A DNA stretch of 64,000 nucleotides, taken from positions 18,209,523 to 18,273,522 of the forward strand of contig OW388301.1 of assembly GCA_936450465.1 (NCBI GenBank), read 5' to 3'. The first letter of the stretch is position 1, and the number at the start of each line of letters is the position of its first letter. The DNA comes from Gibbula magus (lineage: Eukaryota > Mollusca > Gastropoda > Trochida > Trochidae). The notes under the pieces are model-generated. The model had not been told where the DNA came from. It saw only the letters and a program-made list of their open reading frames with translations, and ran no database searches. Position numbers and translations under genes: made by a program. Shown piece after piece: positions 1 through 13,017 of the stretch.

Positions 1-689
1 ATTGCCTTACTACAGTATATTAGTGACACTTAATATACATACAACGAATGTATTACAAACGTTTACAACAACTGCATTCCAACAGATGCCTACTACACCA
101 CACACTACTCACCACCTAGTCATTAGCGAGCCATTCTTCGCAAAACATAGGGGTTTAATGCTCCACACACTTGTTATCATATACATGATAACAATACACA
201 ATTGCTCCTTACAATGGACGATTACTAGGGACGATAAATAAACACATAGTTTTTACTGAACTGTTGCAAACTAATTGTATGTCATTATCAACCAACAATC
301 ATGAAATGCCATGCGAACATAATATGTATTCCAAACTGAACACAATGCTCTTATACAAAATACTTCACATTAAAACAATTCAAAGTATAATCTTCAGATT
401 ATGACATTCTTTAAATTAACACACTAAACATTATACTCAAATAACACAAACAAATTACTAATCATTCCAAACAAAGCAATACTTACGCCAAAATTCCTGG
501 TACACAACCTAGATAGCCCATGGTGTGAATTTTGACTGTAAGGTACCCTGCACGTGCATTTCGCTTTTATACAGATGGTCACGTGACTGACTACCCTGCT
601 AGAGGGCCTAGACTTGCTTAAGTCTATAAAACAATTAATATTGGAACAAAACTTGATCAAGATGATAGAATATAAACTTGTAATCTGAC
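1..689. other. AT-rich stretch, no gene recognised
   Basis: No convincing coding region, RNA gene or repeat boundary is visible. A 78-codon open frame on the minus strand (424-660) has no recognisable motif and lies next to satellite DNA, so I do not call it. Confidence 0.5.
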
Positions 690-835
690 AATATTATTCA
701 ACGTTATGTTATCCAGATTTATATTATTCACGTTATGTTATCCAAATGTATATTATTCAACATTATGTTATCCAGATTTATATTATTCAACGTTATGTTA
801 TCCATATGTATATTATTCAACGTTATGTTATATTA
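690..835. repeat. short array of 30-bp satellite (about 5 units)
   Basis: Units are variants of TTATATTATT-CAACGTTATG-TTATCCAGAT. The same unit forms the large array at 37,975-39,235. Both arrays end in the same way, with a 'TATTACATCGTGATAGTG' junction followed by the GCTCATCAGGC element, so they are homologous edges of one duplicated segment that differ in copy number. Confidence 0.9.
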
Positions 836-860
836 CATCGTGATAGTGTTTTCCTTTTTA

Positions 861-1285
861 GCTCATCAGGCCTGAAAGGCCCGATGGGCTTATGGCATGG
901 CATGGCGTTCATCCTTTCGCTTTTTCGACTTCTTCTCCAGAACCAATATCTCCACAGAGCTGAAATTTTATGTGCAGACTCCTTGGCAAATGGGGATTCT
1001 AAATTGTAGATTTCGTGACCCCGTGACCCCAAATGTGGTCACAGGGGTCACATCCTTAAAAACCTATGTTGATCTTCTTCTCCAGTTCGAAAAGGTCTAG
1101 AGAGCTTAAAAGTTGTTTGAAGACTCCTTGGCCAATGGGGATTCTAAAGTGTAGATTTCGTGACTCCATGACCCCAAATGGGGTCATGATCTAAAACCAA
1201 TATTATTTTGCTTGTTAACAATGTATTACTTGAGATAACTTAGATATTCAACCTTAGATAATAATACAATAAAATCTACAGAGCC
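861..1285 (+). mobile_element. GCTCATCAGGC-family TA element, right end altered
   Basis: It starts with TA then GCTCATCAGGC, as does the complete copy at 29,678-30,419. It contains two internal subrepeats carrying 'GACTCCTTGGC' and 'GTGACCCC' motifs. The right inverted repeat is not intact; homology to the full copy returns at 'CTACAGAGCC' near 1,280. No protein is encoded. Confidence 0.75.
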
Positions 1286-2647
1286 CATGGATAAAATCAT
1301 ATCAGACACATCTTACAGGATATTAACCTGAAGAATGTTTACATCTACATTGTAACTATTTTGTAAAACACCGACCTCATATTATAATCTTGCATTTTAT
1401 ACTATGTTATGCAACGTTATGTTTTCCAGGACGTGATGAATAAAGATGATGACCACTGACATGTTGTGTGATTGTTACCATAAGTCTAAATCTCTGTTGA
1501 AGATCCTCCCAGAAGATTGAAGTTTGAATGAAGCAAATAAAGTTTTCTCTCTCTTACATGACAATTTTCATACACGTAGCACACAAGATTCGCCTGAATT
1601 AATGTTCTTAATCCTTGTAATATAGGCAGATAGTTTTAAACGACTTAAACGACAAACGTTATATGACATTGATCAATTCACACTGAGTCTTGTCTTGGCG
1701 ACTGATGCTATTGATGCGTTTTAAGTAAATGTGAAAAATAATTCTATATAACATGTCTATGTGATGTGTCGTTTGTGTCAGCAACTTTACAGATTAACAT
1801 TTTTAAACGATTTCTCTTCAAAGCAAAGCATCAAAGGGTATTTTATAGGAAAGAAATATGCATGTGAATTCAGCAATAATGAGGTGTTAATACTTTGTCA
1901 GCCCAGGTTTGTTCAAACACATGTTAAAAGATTCATGTAACAATTAAACACCAGCGAGTCTTTCACAGAACTCTTGATCTGACTATTTAATCCTTTTTCA
2001 TTGAACATGTAAAACCATGACGAATCCTTCATGTGGCATTTGAGAAGTGTAGAGACAGTGTAACATTAGTTATTTTTACGTTCTATAAACTGATTAACGT
2101 CATACCCCTTGTATCAATATATAAATCAAGGAACATGTTCAATCTGATATAATGTTTCCAAGCTTAATTTGTTTAAAACTATTTCCAGAGGACGTAAAAT
2201 TGTTAGTTTTTTCTGACAGAAACTCAACATTTATTGGCGAAAGAGTTGTATTCTTGCTCTGCCCCGGCAGTTTTCAGCTGACATATGTGAAAGGAATCAG
2301 TAAATAACCTGTTGTGAAAAGGGGAATGCGTCAGTAATTAATATTGTTTGCCACAAGACAGGAATACTAGCGTTGAGTAACCTTATCCGAGTAGCTTATT
2401 TTATTGTCAAACACGACGTCCACTTTACAAATTGTTCCCGCCGTCAGACAGACAGTAATTATTGTGCTAATGACTTATCCCTGATCATGTTCAACCTTTG
2501 AGCAACTTCTATCAACTTTACATATCAGTCAACGTCAAACGAGTAGCCAGGAATGTATAGATGGTATATGTCAGTGCAGATCAACTCAGTTTGATATATG
2601 ATTTTAAACCATACCAAACAATCTCTACCAGTGAATAAATCAGTTAA

Positions 2648-3133
2648 AGGTGCATGCATTGAGTTTCACAAACAATTATTTGGCTTTGATACGTGCCAAT
2701 ATACGCTATGTGATGATTTCAGTTCAAAACAGTCACGCAACTTGAATATGCATCTCCAATTGTCAGATAAATCACAATTACTAGTTTCAAATCAAAATCG
2801 AGCAATACAATTAAACATGTGCAGAAACCGAAAGTACAAGTCCAATTTACATGCACATTAGTTATAATACCTATTAAACATCATCAGCCTAAAGTTACAC
2901 TTTTGTCTGCTGTAAATAAGTTTCCACAATATCGTTTGACTAATTGAGGCGCCCCACGCGATGTATTGTCCAGTTTTCGATCAGATATCGATTCTTTTAT
3001 GTTTATATCGTCGGTATATAGAGGCGACTATCAACAAAATGGTAATTTTCGATAAAAGTCAGTACTTCTCGATATAATATCACCATTCATAACATTTGGC
3101 ACATGTGACCCAAACAAAACAATGGATGTACCT
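2648..3133. mobile_element. TTAA-flanked MITE, family 2 (486 bp)
   Basis: It is flanked by TTAA at 2,644-2,647 and 3,134-3,137. The ends are inverted repeats (AGGTGCATGCATTG at left; right end reverse complement AGGTACATCCATTG). Duplicate B has the empty site: 'AATTAGTTAATAAATAATGG' near 41,572-41,590, with one TTAA and no insert. Two more copies are at 56,631-57,120 and 61,609-62,095. TTAA target duplication is typical of piggyBac-like transposition; no transposase is encoded. Confidence 0.93.
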
Positions 3134-4007
3134 TTAATAAATAATGAATCAGGCTATTCAAATGGACATTCATATTAATAGATAGCTATGAAACATGTAT
3201 CTATTATCTGTAAAGAGTTTTCAAAAGTATATGCATTAAAAATTACACAAGACACCATAAATATAAATATGTACATACTAAAAACAGCTAATATTATGTG
3301 GTTACAGTTAGCAGGTGGTGTAACAACCTATCGGTACAACCAATTTTCACAAAGATGACATGATTCCTCGACGCTTAAATATAATAAAGGTCATATTGTT
3401 TCTGTTTAGGAATTGGATGTCAACGGAATCATGAAACAGATTGGTTTTCTTCAGGTTCGTCATGTTTAAAAACAGTTGTTGAAACTCAAAATAGAACTCA
3501 CTGTGAACTATAACAATGTCAAGGTCGTGCTCAAACGTAAAGAACAGGTTCCCGCGCTGGAAATACAATGCATCCCTGTAGTAGTATTATATGATGGTCA
3601 ATGTATTCATGTAATTCCGGTAATCAGCTTTGAAAGGACTCCACATTCGTACCTGCCGCTTCTTTGAGAGGGATTTTAGAAGTGATTTAACCTCACTGTG
3701 CCCCCTGCCTATGGCGTGAAGGTGCGATGCAGTCACCCATTGGGATTAACAAGGAATTACAAGCAAGGCATCTACGTTTTTTTCATTTATTGCAGCATAT
3801 TTCAGTTCACATACGTTTAATAATATAAAAGTGACATACAACCATATTTCATTTTACTTCAACACATTGACACCATAAATATTTTCAACAACACGTAATT
3901 ACCAGTATGTTTTCGAATGGAATTACTTGAAATATAGGTCATGGACGGCAGTATACGTGATATTACAGGCAAAAGACTGCAGTATGTGAAGACAGAGTCA
4001 AAAAGCA

Positions 4008-4075
4008 ATCACCGCTAATGGCTGCAATACTGCCGAAGCGGCGTTAAACAATAATCCACTTACTCACTCAAAAAG
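4008..4075 (+). repeat. SINE-tail fragment
   Basis: 'GGCTGCAATACTGCC' followed by 'GCGGCGTTAAACAATAAT' and 'CACTTACTCACTCA' resembles the conserved block of the SINEs at 10.5, 44.6 and 52.8 kb. Similar fragments lie near 35,515-35,575 and 36,585-36,625. No head or target duplication is preserved. Confidence 0.5.
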
Positions 4076-5886
4076 CGACAAGCACTCCAACTTTCAGTAT
4101 TCATGACCTTGATCTTTGACCTTAAACGTGAACATGTAAAAATCAATCCTCAGGTATTAGAACACAAATATGTATAAGCCTTAATACCTTCTTGAAGTAA
4201 TGTAATGTAGTGATTTCTGAACGCATTACTGTGAAATACGGCATTTTCGTAAATTCATGCTTTAGTCCTGACCTCGATGTGACCTATCACCTTTGATGAA
4301 TTTTAGTGGAAATCATTTCAAACTTTGGTCGTTCTCCATAGTTGATATGTACCAAATAAGAGCCTGACAGTATACATTGTTTTCAAGTTATCGTGTTTAC
4401 AATGATTGTTATGTGATTTCAGAACTCGTGACCTTGAATGAAAACATGTCAAAGAAGAAGTAAAAAGTTATGTAAAAGAGTTCTCAAAAGCTTCTCGGAA
4501 TCGGCAAATGGAAATTGTAAAAAAATTCAAACTCCAAAAAGCACATATAAATGATATTTGCCATGGAAACAGAAAAATGTATGACCAAAATACATTGGCT
4601 AGGATGTCTAAGACATCACTTGTTGAAAATATCATGACGTCACAATGTTAGCCGCGCGACTGCAATAACGGGATACCTATTTGCAAGTAAGCGCCACTAA
4701 CGACAATTTTCTTGCAATTCCGCACTATTTACATTATTGAGTAATAAATAAAAAACTAAACTCGGTCCCGTTTGATAACATGTTTATGAAACTCGTGATT
4801 GTTGATATAGTATTTTGTTCTTCTTGTTCTCAAAATTGGTCAATAAAATATTTCTTACAACATTATGCCAATTTCATTTAAAAGTATGTTTTTCTATCTT
4901 TACAGACACATGTCTGTTATTTCTGCTAATAGTTGCAGAGACGGGAACTCAGATAATCAACAATCCATCAACTGGTTTAACCTTTCATTCACCATTCACT
5001 CATCATTGCAGTACATTGATCATGCATTAAACGTCTCAACAAATGCAATCAGGTTCGACTCAAGGGGAATTCTAACATGATCCAATTATTACATTTTTTG
5101 CTTTCACAGTCAATAATTATAATAGGAATGTTCGTTTCACTCTATACAGTTTTTTTTTATTATTAATATGTGCATTAACCATGAAAGCAAAGAAATAAAA
5201 ATCTGATGATCGTGCCAAATGAGATTCGAAATATCTAAATCCTGAAAGGATCAACCTTGCGTAATTAAGTGACTTTGCAATATAGTTATTACACTTTGTG
5301 TTTATTCACTAATCAAATTGTAAATCCTTAGAAAAACACATTTCATCATTCAAGTGAAAAATTAAAGCCAGAGATCCTTAGTTCCAATAACAGCCACCTT
5401 GATCATGTTATAGACGTTAATAGAACACGTTATTACGTGGTGAATGTTATATAAGAGGACAAAATGTATCTAAGAGAATTATCAAAGTAAAAAAAAATCA
5501 ATGACCTAAGGGAATTAGAATATACCATTTCACCATACATTAGATATGGCATCTGATCGTGTCTAAAAAGGGTTTAATAATGCCAATATGCATGGTGTTT
5601 GCAGCCGATTGCAGTCAATGCGATGTCAGTTGAAAGCTGTTGTGAATCAATGAATAATGGATTGCTGTAAGATTGTCCTTGAATCCGTCCAATAATGATT
5701 CAAGAAACGATATTCTAGACAGGACTTTCTGTCTTTTGCTTGGCATAAATAAATCAATTAGTTAATAAAAAGTCATATCACATGACACCAGGAACGACTG
5801 GTAATGATTTCACTTACAAAGCGAGTTGCAGTTAGGAATAAATTAGTTGAACACGTGCAAGGCAATTTAGCATTTGATAAGGAATT

Positions 5887-7189
5887 AACCTATCGCGAAA
5901 CCACGCCTACTGAAATAAAGGGACTTAACTCTTGTTATGTCCGACAAACAAACGCACGTATGCAAATGTTGGATGACGGACATACGGGATCGTGCAGATT
6001 GATTGGAACTGATCATATAATAGATGTATCCGATCCATTATCATAAATGTTTTTCACTTTCATATAAAACTGCAAATTTACAAACCATATAGACCTCCAA
6101 AGCCGGAAAATTTAATAAATAAAATACTTCTTGTGCGTTAATTAACACATGATTTCACTTTCACTTTAATTTATTATTCTTCAATTTTACGTGTATTCAG
6201 TTGTTTTATAACGTTTGATTTCAGAAATGAATTTCCATTGTTATACTTTAAGTTTTGAATAAAAAAACTTTGATAATGAACGAAAACCGTTAGTGGGAAA
6301 AAAATAAAAGAAATACACAAACCAGTGTTGACAACTTTATTATTAATTTTCAAAATTTGTAAATGGACTACATAGCAATGATCAAAATCAGGTAACAAGA
6401 TTTACTTCATATACTTCTTTTTAAAAAAAATAAATATACAAATCAAGGGAAAGTGTTATTTAGCTGAGTTTACTTTCTCGCTTTTGATTCTTTTACAAAC
6501 TTTTCTCAGAAGTTTTAAAATTATATATTGGTTTTGAATAAAGATAATTTTATTTGTTTTCATTCACTTATCAAGCAAACTATATTCTTCGTATTTGAAG
6601 CAGTCAACAATGTATTGTTGTACGTGGTACACACATATTTGTCCATGATTAATATACCCTTTATTCTCTATATAGAATAAAACTTGCATTAGATGAAGTC
6701 AAAAGCACGTAGTATGATTTGTTTAGAAATATTATTGAATTCAATCATCAAACGTAAATCATAAGCCTAGATCAGTTGTTTCAAACTTTAAACAATAAAC
6801 ATTCAACTTCTACAATATGAAACTAAATATGATTAAATAATTAAAACTGATAAACATAAATGTGGATTGTATGATTGTATCATGAATATTTTGGCATGCG
6901 CATTGTTTTCAAGAAATTTAAATATAAAAATATGTGTTTTATTAACTCATTCAAGAAACAATGTTAATGACAACATTAACGGTAAGTAAAACAATAATTT
7001 ATGTCTTTTTCGATCTGGGTCTTGTGCAACAGATTTATATGATGAAATTAATAGTTGCTGTTGTTAATATGCATACAAGTATAAACACGATAATTTAAAA
7101 AAAGCAACAGTTGTATATGTGATGTCACTTAATAATTATTGGCATGGAATATGTTGGACTAGCAGGTTGTTTTGAAAAGTGTATTGTTC
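5887..7189. other. non-coding, not shared with duplicate B
   Basis: AT-rich sequence between the two A/B homology blocks. Only short open frames occur (for example 5,804-6,046), without recognisable motifs. Part of it is matched, diverged and inverted, in copy C. Confidence 0.5.
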
Positions 7190-8900
7190 GATGACGTCAG
7201 ACCAATCTTGTTTCCAAACAATGTTTATTTTCATTGATAGAACCGGTATTTCACCAGCATTCAATAATATATTAATAAAATACAACATACTTGGCGAGAC
7301 GTGACGTCATAGCAATGTTCAATGGTGTCTATTTATCATTGTTTTCATCCAATGTTTCATTTTTATTGATAGATCACGTATTTCACGAGCATGCAATATA
7401 AAAATAGAACAGATCGTCTCAACAATAGCTGTTTATCTCATCGAAAGCCTTTAACAAAATAAATCATTGTTTCTTTATAAGTTCATCCACACTTAGTCAA
7501 GTCTGATTTCATTGGATAAGAAGTTTCTTTCCGGTACTGCTTGGTCAATCATAGCTTTCATATCCTTAAATTATACCTTATATCACTGGTGTAATCACTC
7601 ATGACAGTGTATGATAAATAGGTTTATTCAATCCTTCAATTTACAATGACGTATGAGTCAACTTTATTAACGCATAACGTCTCTAATTAATGTCAGGGCT
7701 TATGAATTTGTTACATAACCACTCAAATAGGACATTTAGGCGCCACAAATATGGATCGCATTGAAACTGTAGTACAATTTTCATGTAATAGTTCAATTAT
7801 AATCGAATAAAGAAATAATTTAATCGCTATGGTTATCCAAGTTTGGAAGCCAGCTATGGCAGACCTATATTTCGATGTTTTGGGTATGTTATTTGGAACG
7901 ATAGCAACTTTACCTCTGAAAGTAACAGATGACATCGACAATGAAATGCTTCTGTCAAAAGATTTATGTTAAAAGTTGATCCTCTATTAATCGACTTAGA
8001 AGCATTACTAATCTGAATGCTGAAAAGACAAGATAAGGTTTTATTTTATGGTTGAAAACTTTGGTTTAAATCAATCTCTTTGCCATGCTCACAATCAACG
8101 ATGATTATTAAATCTCAAACCAAATAAAGGTAGCTCTCCGAATGTGGGTATGTTATGTTGACTAAAAGAGGATTTCCTCTTACAGTGACAGTTTACATTC
8201 TAAGTGATGCATTCTAAGGATTAATATAACATCGATCCTCTGTTGATCGGTTTAAAACCATTAATAATCTGAAAGCTGAGACAACAGGATAAGGTTTTTA
8301 TAGAACCATGTGTCAAATCAATCTACTTGTTATATGCTGTGAACACCATCAATTAAATCTACCAATAAAAGTAGCTCTGCTGTGTTGTTTCTCTGTCAAA
8401 CATAATTACTGGGAGGTATTGTACATTATAGTTACAATTTGATAGAAAGTTGATATTTATAGGTTAATGGAAGGTGATGCTTTTTATTCTAAGTAATGTT
8501 AAACTACTTGAGGAAACATTATGCATTATGTTTATGCAGTTTGGAAATTCAATCCATAATTAACACCATTAAAGGAGTCCTATTTAAAACCCAGAAGAAC
8601 AGTTAATCAGGCAAGAATGTATGGAGACAGAAAATTAGGAAAACATATATATTTTTTTAATTTTCAGATGAACTGGTTGACACTTTATAGAAAGAAAAAA
8701 GTTGCTTCGACTACAACGGACTTGTACACACAAACAAGAGGTTTACTATCCCCATTTATTCAAACATTTGATATAAATCCATTGCAATTTACTTCAAATA
8801 GCTGGAATCCAGTAAAAGTCTTGAATAGACTGATGTCTTTATATGAAGGAGGGCATTCATGTTCATCATTCCTTTGTAGAAATAAACAATAGAACAGTCA
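7190..8900 (+). repeat. low-copy repeat, duplicate A, block 2
   Basis: Colinear with 46,369-48,865 in duplicate B. The segment at 7,680-7,960 (with 'GGCGCCACAAATATGG') is also present in inverted orientation at 19,325-19,560. Non-coding. Confidence 0.85.
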
Positions 8901-9006
8901 TACCTGGAATCCATTAAAAGTCTTGAATAGACTGATGTCTTTATATGAAGGAGGGCAATCATGTTCATCATTCCTTTGTAGAAATAAACAATAGAACAGT
9001 CATACC
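8803..9006. repeat. 102-bp unit tandemly duplicated
   Basis: Two adjacent near-identical 102-bp copies (8,803-8,904 and 8,905-9,006) beginning 'TGGAATCCA'. Duplicate B has a single related unit near 48,780-48,860, so the doubling happened in A after the A/B duplication. Confidence 0.93.
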
Positions 9007-9712
9007 TCATTTGTGTCGTGTGACTCTGTATTGTAACTATACTGCATTAACACTCTCACTCAGGGTTAGATGTACTGAACCTCTGGTGAGATTTGACTAT
9101 ATTCCTCTTGAACAAAGTTTGCTAATTATTTTGCTCGGTTTGCCTTAAATATGTTTCATAGAATCCGACAATTATGACATACATAAACAATTAGAAATAC
9201 GTGCCATTTAGATAGTGAAGAAATATAACATGGTTATATTTGGGGTAACACTACCTTCAATAGTACAAATTCTTGTACTTTTTGCGGGCCGAGTCCCATG
9301 CGGTATTTGAATCCAAACCCTCAGAGTAAGACAACTATCGGCAGAATTGCTTGACCAACAGCTTACCAAACGAGGAAAATATGAACATTATGTTATATGA
9401 CATACAAGCCCGGTGACATTTGCGATGATGGAGGGGTGAAATGATTATTAATGGATTTACGAAAGCAGATTATAAATGACAAGAAACACAACCACACGGT
9501 TTACTGACAACCCTAAATCAGGCGGATGTTATTTTCACCACTCGAGATTTTAAAAAGGAAGACATATTCTGAATGGCTGTTAGGTTTTGAATAACGGGTC
9601 ATATTATAGGTATATATAAGGTGTACACAGATTTGTAATAACAAATTGGATTTATATTTTTTACCGAACTGTTCCAATTATGTTAATATATATTTTACCA
9701 AACTTCCAAAAT
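9007..9712. other. non-coding, nothing recognised
   Basis: AT-rich sequence without a credible coding frame, RNA gene or repeat boundary. Confidence 0.45.
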
Positions 9713-9911
9713 CAAGGCATAACTCTTGCCAGTCTGCATTACTGGCTGATTTAAGCCTTGCAGTATTTCCCTCGATTTGTTGTTCATAGTTAGTGACTCG
9801 CTGCACCATAAATGCATAGTGGGCCTGAATTTCTAAGCACAGAGTTCTTAAGGAAATACTGCAAGGACTAAATCATCCAGTAATGGAAACTGGCAAGACT
9901 TAAGCATTGGG
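9713..9911. mobile_element. short palindromic MITE (about 200 bp)
   Basis: The left ~57 bases (with CTTGCCAGTCTGCATTACTGG) reappear as an imperfect reverse complement at the right end (CCAGTAATGG...CTGGCAAGAC). A half copy lies at 36,637-36,697. Target duplication is unclear. Confidence 0.75.
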
Positions 9912-10189
9912 AAGTTGATATTTTACTGACGTTTGCAGTTGATCTAATTGCACAAACTACTTAATGATCTTTTTAGTTAGTTTTCTATAATACGTTGCAA
10001 TTTTGCGGCTGTTTGAAGGCGGTTTGTGTACTGTTAGAAGGTCTAGTTTAATTATTGGCTGAAAACAACAAACTGTTTGCTCTCTAATTCTTAATTAAGA
10101 TTATCAGATTAAAATTAATGAATGACATTTTTTCTCACGTCACTCCAATTTCATGGTATGTATTACTCACGGCTGACTTATAATACAGC

Positions 10190-10192
<3 letters not shown>

Positions 10193-10242
<50 letters not shown>

Positions 10243-10243
10243 C
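10193..10243. repeat. (AT)n microsatellite
   Basis: About 50 bases of alternating A and T with one interruption. Confidence 0.95.
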
Positions 10244-10499
10244 AGTATATGAAATATATTTTAAAATTAATATGATTCAATTAGTGACTTAATTTTCGTG
10301 CTAATTAGATAGTCTTACTTTGTTCAAATAAAAATAAGTTATACTTGTGACTAGGCGAGATTGTGTACAATTGAAGGTTTACAATAAGAATGTTGGCATA
10401 AAGTTATGTTTTAACAAATAAGAACACAAATACTATGGTTTCTGTTGCAATTTTAATGTCCTATTCCTAATTTGAATTAGAAGCCAATATTATCCAAGG

Positions 10500-10810
10500 T
10501 GAGGTGAGATGGATTGGGGTTTAACGCCGCTTCAAAATACATCCCACTAATACCACGGCTGCTGTTATCGGGGGAGACAGCCGGCAACACATGTGGCTAT
10601 CATGCATTGCCGTGAAACCTGCGAGCAACGGCTAGAACTAGCGAACCATGGTTTACATGTACTGCACTGCAATTCAGTGTAGCATTGCACCTAAACCTTG
10701 CTGCACATAGAACAGTTTCCTACATCACACAAAGTTGACGAGCGGCTGGCGGGATTCGATACCCGGCCCTCTAGATCCGAAGCTAACCAATGGGCTATCC
10801 CATTCCTGTA
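10500..10810 (-). mobile_element. tRNA-derived SINE, minus strand
   Basis: On the minus strand the head is tRNA-like: 'TAGCCCATTGGTTAGC' resembles an A box and 'GGTATCGAATCCCGCC' a B box. The tail side carries the conserved 'GGGGTTTAACGCCGCTT' block. Flanked by ATCCAAGG at 10,492-10,499 and 10,811-10,818, a probable target duplication. Same family as the SINEs at 44.65 and 52.77 kb. Confidence 0.88.
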
Positions 10811-10818
10811 ATCCAAGG

Positions 10819-11425
10819 ATTATATTGTGAAGTATGAAATCAGAGTTTCTTGAAATGTGTAATATTACACGATTGGTCATTCATTGAAGAACAAATTCAA
10901 GGGATTTACGAAGACAAGTTGTTGCAACACATAAAACATGTCAGTATCTCAACACAATCGGTTGTTATTATCAATGTTGCAGTTTATCAACGTTATTTAT
11001 ATTTTCAAATAAGAAATGACTAATCCAACAAAATGAACAATTTCACAGTTATCCTGCAATGCGATTTCCCCTGTGATTCATATTATAAATCAAATTTATG
11101 TTTCGAAATTCAATATTCTGACATGTCTGTATTTGCTCCAAGTTTTCAGTATTTCTGCAAATATACTTTAATCAGAAAGGTAAACATAAAGCTCCAGGTT
11201 ATGTCCTAGATCCAGTTAAGTCCTCCCTGACCTTTCTTTTCAAGAAATCAGTCTACTCAAGTTAGATGTCTATTAACGGATTTCAACCACTAGAAGTAAA
11301 TTGCAATAGATTTTATGTCATCATAATACTGTAGAAAGTAGGAAGGATATACAATTGTTTTATTTGAAATACCGCTATCTGCTAAAGTAACACTTGTTGT
11401 TCTGTATTTTGGTATAAAAAGCACT
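10819..11425. other. non-coding flank of the transposon
   Basis: No gene or repeat boundary recognised up to the start of the large transposon. Confidence 0.45.
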
Positions 11426-11546
11426 TAGTCCACCAGCCAGGTGAGGAGAATGGAAAATATGCTCTCCCCAAAAGCTAGAAAATATCTAAGTGGATAAAAT
11501 GTTTCTTTTTACATTCAGGTACATGAAAAAAATGGATGTCAAGTTT
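11426..11546 (+). repeat. left terminal inverted repeat region
   Basis: Contains the 15-bp terminus (11,426-11,440), GCTCTCCCC (11,461-11,469), GCTAGAAAAT (11,474-11,483) and GGATGTCAAGTTT (11,534-11,546). Each recurs in inverse order and orientation at the right end, so the inverted repeat spans about 120-130 bp with unalike spacers. Confidence 0.88.
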
Positions 11547-11818
11547 GGAAGTGGTGCATTATTTTTGTTTTTACCTTCAAACTTTTCTATGTGAAGTCCT
11601 CACACCATACTGAGGAATGCAATTAGTTGTAAGGAAGCACTTCCCAATAGTCCCATTAGAGTTACCTCCCCTATATGCAATTGACCTTTGTTTACAATAT
11701 GGCGGTTTGCCAAGTCCAAGGACAAATGTTTAATCAGCTGTATTTTGCATATTCTGGATATTTTTGCAATAACCATAGATGGAACAGCTAAATCCAGTCA
11801 ACATCAGCAGTGGAAAAG

Positions 11819-13017
11819 GTGAGTGATTGTTTTTTCTCAATTAACTATCATTGAAAACATGTTTGAAATTTCTACTGGTTGAGTCAATAGGATAACCAGA
11901 AAATTAGATCTGTCAATTTTAGAGGAATATTCATATGTTTCCTATGCTAGAATAAAGCAATATAGATATATGACATGATACACAGGGTTTATATCAACTT
12001 CCAAACTCAAATATTTACTAAACAAATGCATAATTGTTATCAATGGGGAAAATGCACCTGGGGCCAATTTTGGGATGGATATTTAAAAAATGTTTTATCT
12101 ATTGTAAATGAAATAAAGTTGAACTTTTCTCACATTTTTAAAAAAACCCAAACCTAATCTTATTGTTTTTAAAACTATTTCTATAAGTATTTGAATTGTT
12201 TGGTTGGATATTTAATACCCTATATTTATGAAACCCTAAAATTGTCCCACCATTACTTTCCAGAGATTATTGGCACATGCTATTTCCCAACAACTATTTT
12301 TAAAGTAGCTGAATTCATGAGCTGAACAGCACCCAAAGTAATGATTTAGAGTCAATGATGATATATGATTTTAAAAAATAAATAAAAACATAATGTTATT
12401 CATTAATGTTATTACTTAATAAATCATAATTACTGCATTATCAAATGAATTTTTTAGTTGAACAATTAGCTTATAGTTTAGAATTGATTATCAACATTTG
12501 TGATTATCAGTTTTTATTTTAGTATAATTATTATTATAATTATTTAATATTATTATTATTATTGCTGCTGATTGTAAAGGAAGTACTTTTTCAATAGTTT
12601 TGAGCATTTCATATCATATTCTCACTGTATTAATAGGTTTAGTTTATTCTTTATTTAAGTATATTATGTAAGGCACATGTCAGTTTCAACATCTGCACTT
12701 GATGATGTTTATCTTTGTGATGATACTCCTAGGTTTATTTAAGATTGTAATACACAAATATATTTCTTTATTATATGTCTGTATAAAATAATTATGGTAC
12801 AATGATAACATTCATTGATTAACCTAAATGATTTTTGGATATTCATTATACTTTTATTTATGTGTTAACATAAGTTTTTGAAAATAAATAAAATTAAAAT
12901 ACTTATGAAAAATACACCTTTGTAATGACTATTTATAATGACAATTATATGATAAATATTGAATCTAAAATTCTTCATAGTTTTGTTGTATTAATGTCAA
13001 TTATTTTATTTTTTCAG
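11819..13017 (+). other. putative intron in the transposon 5' region
   Basis: A consensus donor AAAAG|GTGAGT lies at 11,818/11,819 and a strong acceptor, a T-rich run ending TTTTTTCAG, ends at 13,017. The first codon of the conserved protein, ATG at 13,018, follows the acceptor directly. Splicing to an ATG at 11,779 would run into a stop after a few codons, so the first exon is more likely untranslated. Inferred from consensus only. Confidence 0.6.

Larger units (their letters stand above)
690..5886 (+). repeat. low-copy repeat, duplicate A, block 1
   Basis: This block is colinear and highly similar to 37,960-43,722 (duplicate B). It includes the satellite edge, a GCTCATCAGGC element and several kilobases of non-coding sequence. 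It ends near 'CATTTGATAAGGAATT', after which A and B diverge. Parts (about 2,100-2,535 and 5,000 onward) also occur in inverted orientation at 28,738-29,205 and 19,320-22,050. No coding capacity is visible. It may be a segmental duplication or a large non-autonomous element. Confidence 0.88.

Noticed and set aside
424..660. 78-codon minus-strand frame
   Set aside because: No motif or supporting signal, adjacent to satellite.
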